Positions 61,880 to 64,000 of a DNA stretch of 64,000 nt are shown in pieces. The position numbers and the translations under genes were made by a program. Under the pieces are notes generated by a model that saw nothing but the letters and a program-made list of their open reading frames with translations, was not told where the DNA came from and ran no database searches. Source of the DNA: Herbiconiux sp. L3-i23 (GTDB lineage: Bacteria > Actinomycetota > Actinomycetes > Actinomycetales > Microbacteriaceae); assembly GCF_023734115.1 (NCBI RefSeq), contig NZ_AP025737.1, positions 2,852,001 through 2,916,000 of the forward strand, given 5' to 3'. Numbering within the stretch: position 1 is the first letter of the stretch; each line of letters begins with the position of its first letter.

Positions 61880-63342
61880 CAGAACCGCCGCCGCATCCGG
61901 ATGTGCCGCTGCTGCATGAAGCCGTGCAGCCCCTCGGCGCCGAGCTCGCGGCCGAAGCCGGACATCTTCCAGCCGCCGAACGGCGCCTGCAGTTCGGTGA
62001 TGTCGTTGATGTTGACGCCGACGCCGCCGGCCTCGATGCGTTCGGCGACCGCCCATGCACGGTCGAGGTCGCCGCCGAAGACGTAGGCGGCGAGTCCCGC
62101 CTGGGTGTCGTTGGCGAGTGCGGCGATGGTTTCGACGTCGGACGCGGCGTCGTAGCGGTGCACGGCGACGACGGGGCCGAAGGTCTCCTCCGTCATCACC
62201 CGCGTGTTGCGGGGGACCTCGTCGAGCACGGTCGGTTCAAAGAAGTAGCCGGCATCGAACGCCCCGCCGGTCACTCGCGATCCGCCCGAGACGAGCCGCG
62301 CTCCCTGATCGAGGGCGTCGGCGATGTGCGCCTCGGCGACGCCGATGACGGCGGGCGTCGTGGTCGGGCCGCCCGTGACGCCGTCCTCGACACCGTGACC
62401 GAGCGTGATGGCGCGGGCCTGCTCGGAGACCGCGGCGACGAACTCGTCGGCGATGGAGTCGGCGACGAGGATGCGGTTGACCGCGATGCAGATCTGGCCC
62501 GCGTTCGAGAACGACCGGCGGGCGGCCGCCGCGGCGGCGTCGCGGATGTCGGCGTCGTCGAGCACCACGAAGGGGCTTTGGCCGCCGAGTTCGAGCGAGA
62601 CCCGCTTCATGGTGGCCGCGGCGGAGCGCATGATCGCCTGTCCTGTGCGGGTCGACGCGGTCGCGGTGACCATCCCGATTCCGGGGTGCGACGACAGCGC
62701 CTCGCCCGCCTCGAGGCCGCCGGGCAGGTCGGCGAGCACGCCCGCCGGGATGCCGGCGTCGTGCAGGCATTGCACGACGAGACCGACCGCGAGCGGCGAC
62801 TCGAGGGGCGGCTTCACGATGATCGCGTTGCCCGCGGCGAGCGCCGGGCCGATCTTCCACGCGTACAGGTCGACCGGATAGTTCCATGGCACGACCGCAC
62901 CGACGACGCCGATCGGCGCCCATTCGACGATCGAGCGGATGTCGGGGCGCTGCACCGGGCGGAGGCTGCCGCCGACGCGCTGCCCCTCCTCGGCGTAGTA
63001 GTCGAGGACCTCCGCCGCGAAGGCGATCTCCTTGACGCTGTCGGGGATCGGCTTGCCCTGCTCTCTCGTCAGCAGCTCGGCGATGTCGCCGATCCGCTCG
63101 CGGATGAGGGCGGCACCGCGGTGCATGATCGTGGCGCGGTCACCGGAGGAGAGTGCCGCCCAGGCACGCTGCGCGGGGATCGCGGCCTCGACCGCCCGGT
63201 CGACGTCCTTCGCCGACGCGACAGCCGTGCGGCCGACGAGGTCGCCGGTCGCCGGGTCGGTCACATCGAGCGTCTGGGCGCTCTCGGAGGCGACCCACGC
63301 CCCGCCGAGATAGAGCCCGCGGTCGTAGCCGGTGGTGCTCAC
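61879..63342 (-). CDS. Aldehyde dehydrogenase, second of pair
   Basis: A 487-residue aldehyde dehydrogenase. Key parts are VVPWNYPVDLYAWKIGPALAAGNAIIVKPP, catalytic Glu in VSLELGGQSP, Cys in SNAGQICIAVNRI, and EETFGPVVAVHRYD. It differs clearly from the other ALDH (different cofactor and catalytic loops), so the two likely act on different aldehydes. GTG 63342 overlaps the stop of the SIS gene (GTGA). Confidence 0.9.
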   Translation of the reverse strand: MSTTGYDRGLYLGGAWVASESAQTLDVTDPATGDLVGRTAVASAKDVDRAVEAAIPAQRAWAALSSGDRATIMHRGAALIRERIGDIAELLTREQGKPIPDSVKEIAFAAEVLDYYAEEGQRVGGSLRPVQRPDIRSIVEWAPIGVVGAVVPWNYPVDLYAWKIGPALAAGNAIIVKPPLESPLAVGLVVQCLHDAGIPAGVLADLPGGLEAGEALSSHPGIGMVTATASTRTGQAIMRSAAATMKRVSLELGGQSPFVVLDDADIRDAAAAAARRSFSNAGQICIAVNRILVADSIADEFVAAVSEQARAITLGHGVEDGVTGGPTTTPAVIGVAEAHIADALDQGARLVSGGSRVTGGAFDAGYFFEPTVLDEVPRNTRVMTEETFGPVVAVHRYDAASDVETIAALANDTQAGLAAYVFGGDLDRAWAVAERIEAGGVGVNINDITELQAPFGGWKMSGFGRELGAEGLHGFMQQRHIRMRRRF

Positions 63343-64000
63343 TTGACGACCGGGGCCGAGAACTCGCGGCTGCGGAGGCGGCGCCACAATTCCGCGTAGT
63401 TGCGGTCGTTCTGCTGGTGCGCCTGCTTCGTGCGGTTCGAGTTCGTGTTGATCATGATCATCGGCTCGACGCCGCGCGAGACGAGCTCCGCCGCGGTCGA
63501 CGCGTTGATCGCGTGCGAGACGGCGACGGCGATCGAGGTGGACGTGGGGCCGACGGGCTCGTCGAGGCCCTCGATGCGCTGCGACGCGTCCTCGAGCGGG
63601 ATACCGGTGTCGATGGTGACGTCGGCGATCTCGAAGAGGCGCTTGCCGCTCGAGTGCCGGCTCGCGACCTGCGACGAGTGAGGCACGCTCGTGACGCCGA
63701 TGACCTTGAGGCCGCGTTCCTGGAACTCGGTCGCCATGTCGAGGATCACCGGGTTGATGCCCGAGTGGCTGAACAGGATGATCGAGTCGCCGTCCTTCAG
63801 CTGGTGCGAGCGGAGGATGGCCCTGCCGTAGCCCTCCTGCGTGTGCAGGAAGCGGTACTGCGCGGTGCCCTGGTCGCCGAGCACGTGGTGCATGAGCGCG
63901 ATCGAGGACTCGACGATGGGCCGGAATCCGGTGACACCACCGGTGCGCGGGAAGCTCTCGAGGGCCGCGAAGCCGCCGTGGCCGGTGCCGAAGGTGAAGA
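63339..64000 (-). CDS. SIS-domain phosphosugar-binding protein, 5' end outside the window
   Basis: About 220 residues are visible; the start lies beyond the right edge. The SIS fold is shown by FGTGHGG..., LKDGDSIILFSHSGINPVILDMATEF (phosphosugar-binding Ser loop), VIGVTSVPHSSQVASRHSSGKRL and SRGVEPMIMINTNSNR. The layout is close to the UPF0309/SgaA-type uncharacterised SIS group, not to GlmS. It starts the visible part of the catabolic operon, so an amino- or phospho-sugar could be the initial substrate. Confidence 0.75.
   Translation of the reverse strand, partial: FTFGTGHGGFAALESFPRTGGVTGFRPIVESSIALMHHVLGDQGTAQYRFLHTQEGYGRAILRSHQLKDGDSIILFSHSGINPVILDMATEFQERGLKVIGVTSVPHSSQVASRHSSGKRLFEIADVTIDTGIPLEDASQRIEGLDEPVGPTSTSIAVAVSHAINASTAAELVSRGVEPMIMINTNSNRTKQAHQQNDRNYAELWRRLRSREFSAPVVK

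Overview
The window is chromosomal DNA from a very GC-rich actinobacterium, most likely a member of the Microbacteriaceae. The evidence is the GC-rich codon use, frequent GTG and TTG starts with start/stop overlaps (GTGA, ATGA), actinobacterial family proteins (DUF3180, DUF3263, DUF6069, DUF222-HNH, a long Lhr helicase, a Nei2-type glycosylase), and the gene order tilS-hpt ... ftsH-folE-folP-folBK-DUF3180-PH-PH-DUF2520-panC-lysS. No phage, insertion sequence, plasmid function or CRISPR array is visible.

Layout. 1-7 kb: mixed small enzymes (a spermidine-synthase-like end, a PQQ-type sugar dehydrogenase lipoprotein, a SprT-like protease, DUF427, ComB-like and RibD-like proteins, DUF1684) and an arsR-AHSA1-hydrolase operon. 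7-16.6 kb: a DEAD-box RNA helicase, a Nudix-like protein, an esterase, a CPBP membrane protein, and a DNA-repair pair (Lhr helicase, then a Nei-type glycosylase). The Lhr gene sits behind three 16-bp repeats and a PafBC-type damage promoter. 16.8-25 kb: pgi, membrane proteins, tRNA-Ser, a DUF222-HNH protein, radA, a frameshifted membrane-protein gene and an argA-type acetyltransferase. 25-28.7 kb: clpC with a ClgR-like box, divergent from a DUF2975/XRE pair that has two tandem operators. 28.8-32.9 kb: three consecutive cytoplasmic Ser/Thr kinase-GAF fusion genes, the middle one a predicted pseudokinase. 33-35.7 kb: two secreted or surface proteins.

35.8-51.1 kb is a long minus-strand housekeeping block for tRNA lysidine, purine salvage, FtsH, folate, pantothenate and lysyl-tRNA synthesis. 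From folE to panC every junction is an overlapping start/stop, which suggests translational coupling. A GH65 phosphorylase and HAD phosphatase pair, with its own hairpin, sits between hpt and ftsH. 51.2-54.9 kb: ppa, tandem M23 and NlpC/P60 cell-wall hydrolases with related coiled-coil N-termini, and a tRNA-Glu/Asp/Phe array followed by palindromic REP-like repeats. 55-64 kb: RidA, DUF3263, an aldo/keto reductase, an acyltransferase, and a five-gene catabolic operon (SIS protein, two aldehyde dehydrogenases, class III CoA transferase, acyl-CoA dehydrogenase) that runs off the right edge.

The most novel material is the kinase-GAF triplet with its central pseudokinase, the repeat-plus-damage promoter in front of lhr, and the uncharacterised CoA-linked catabolic operon.
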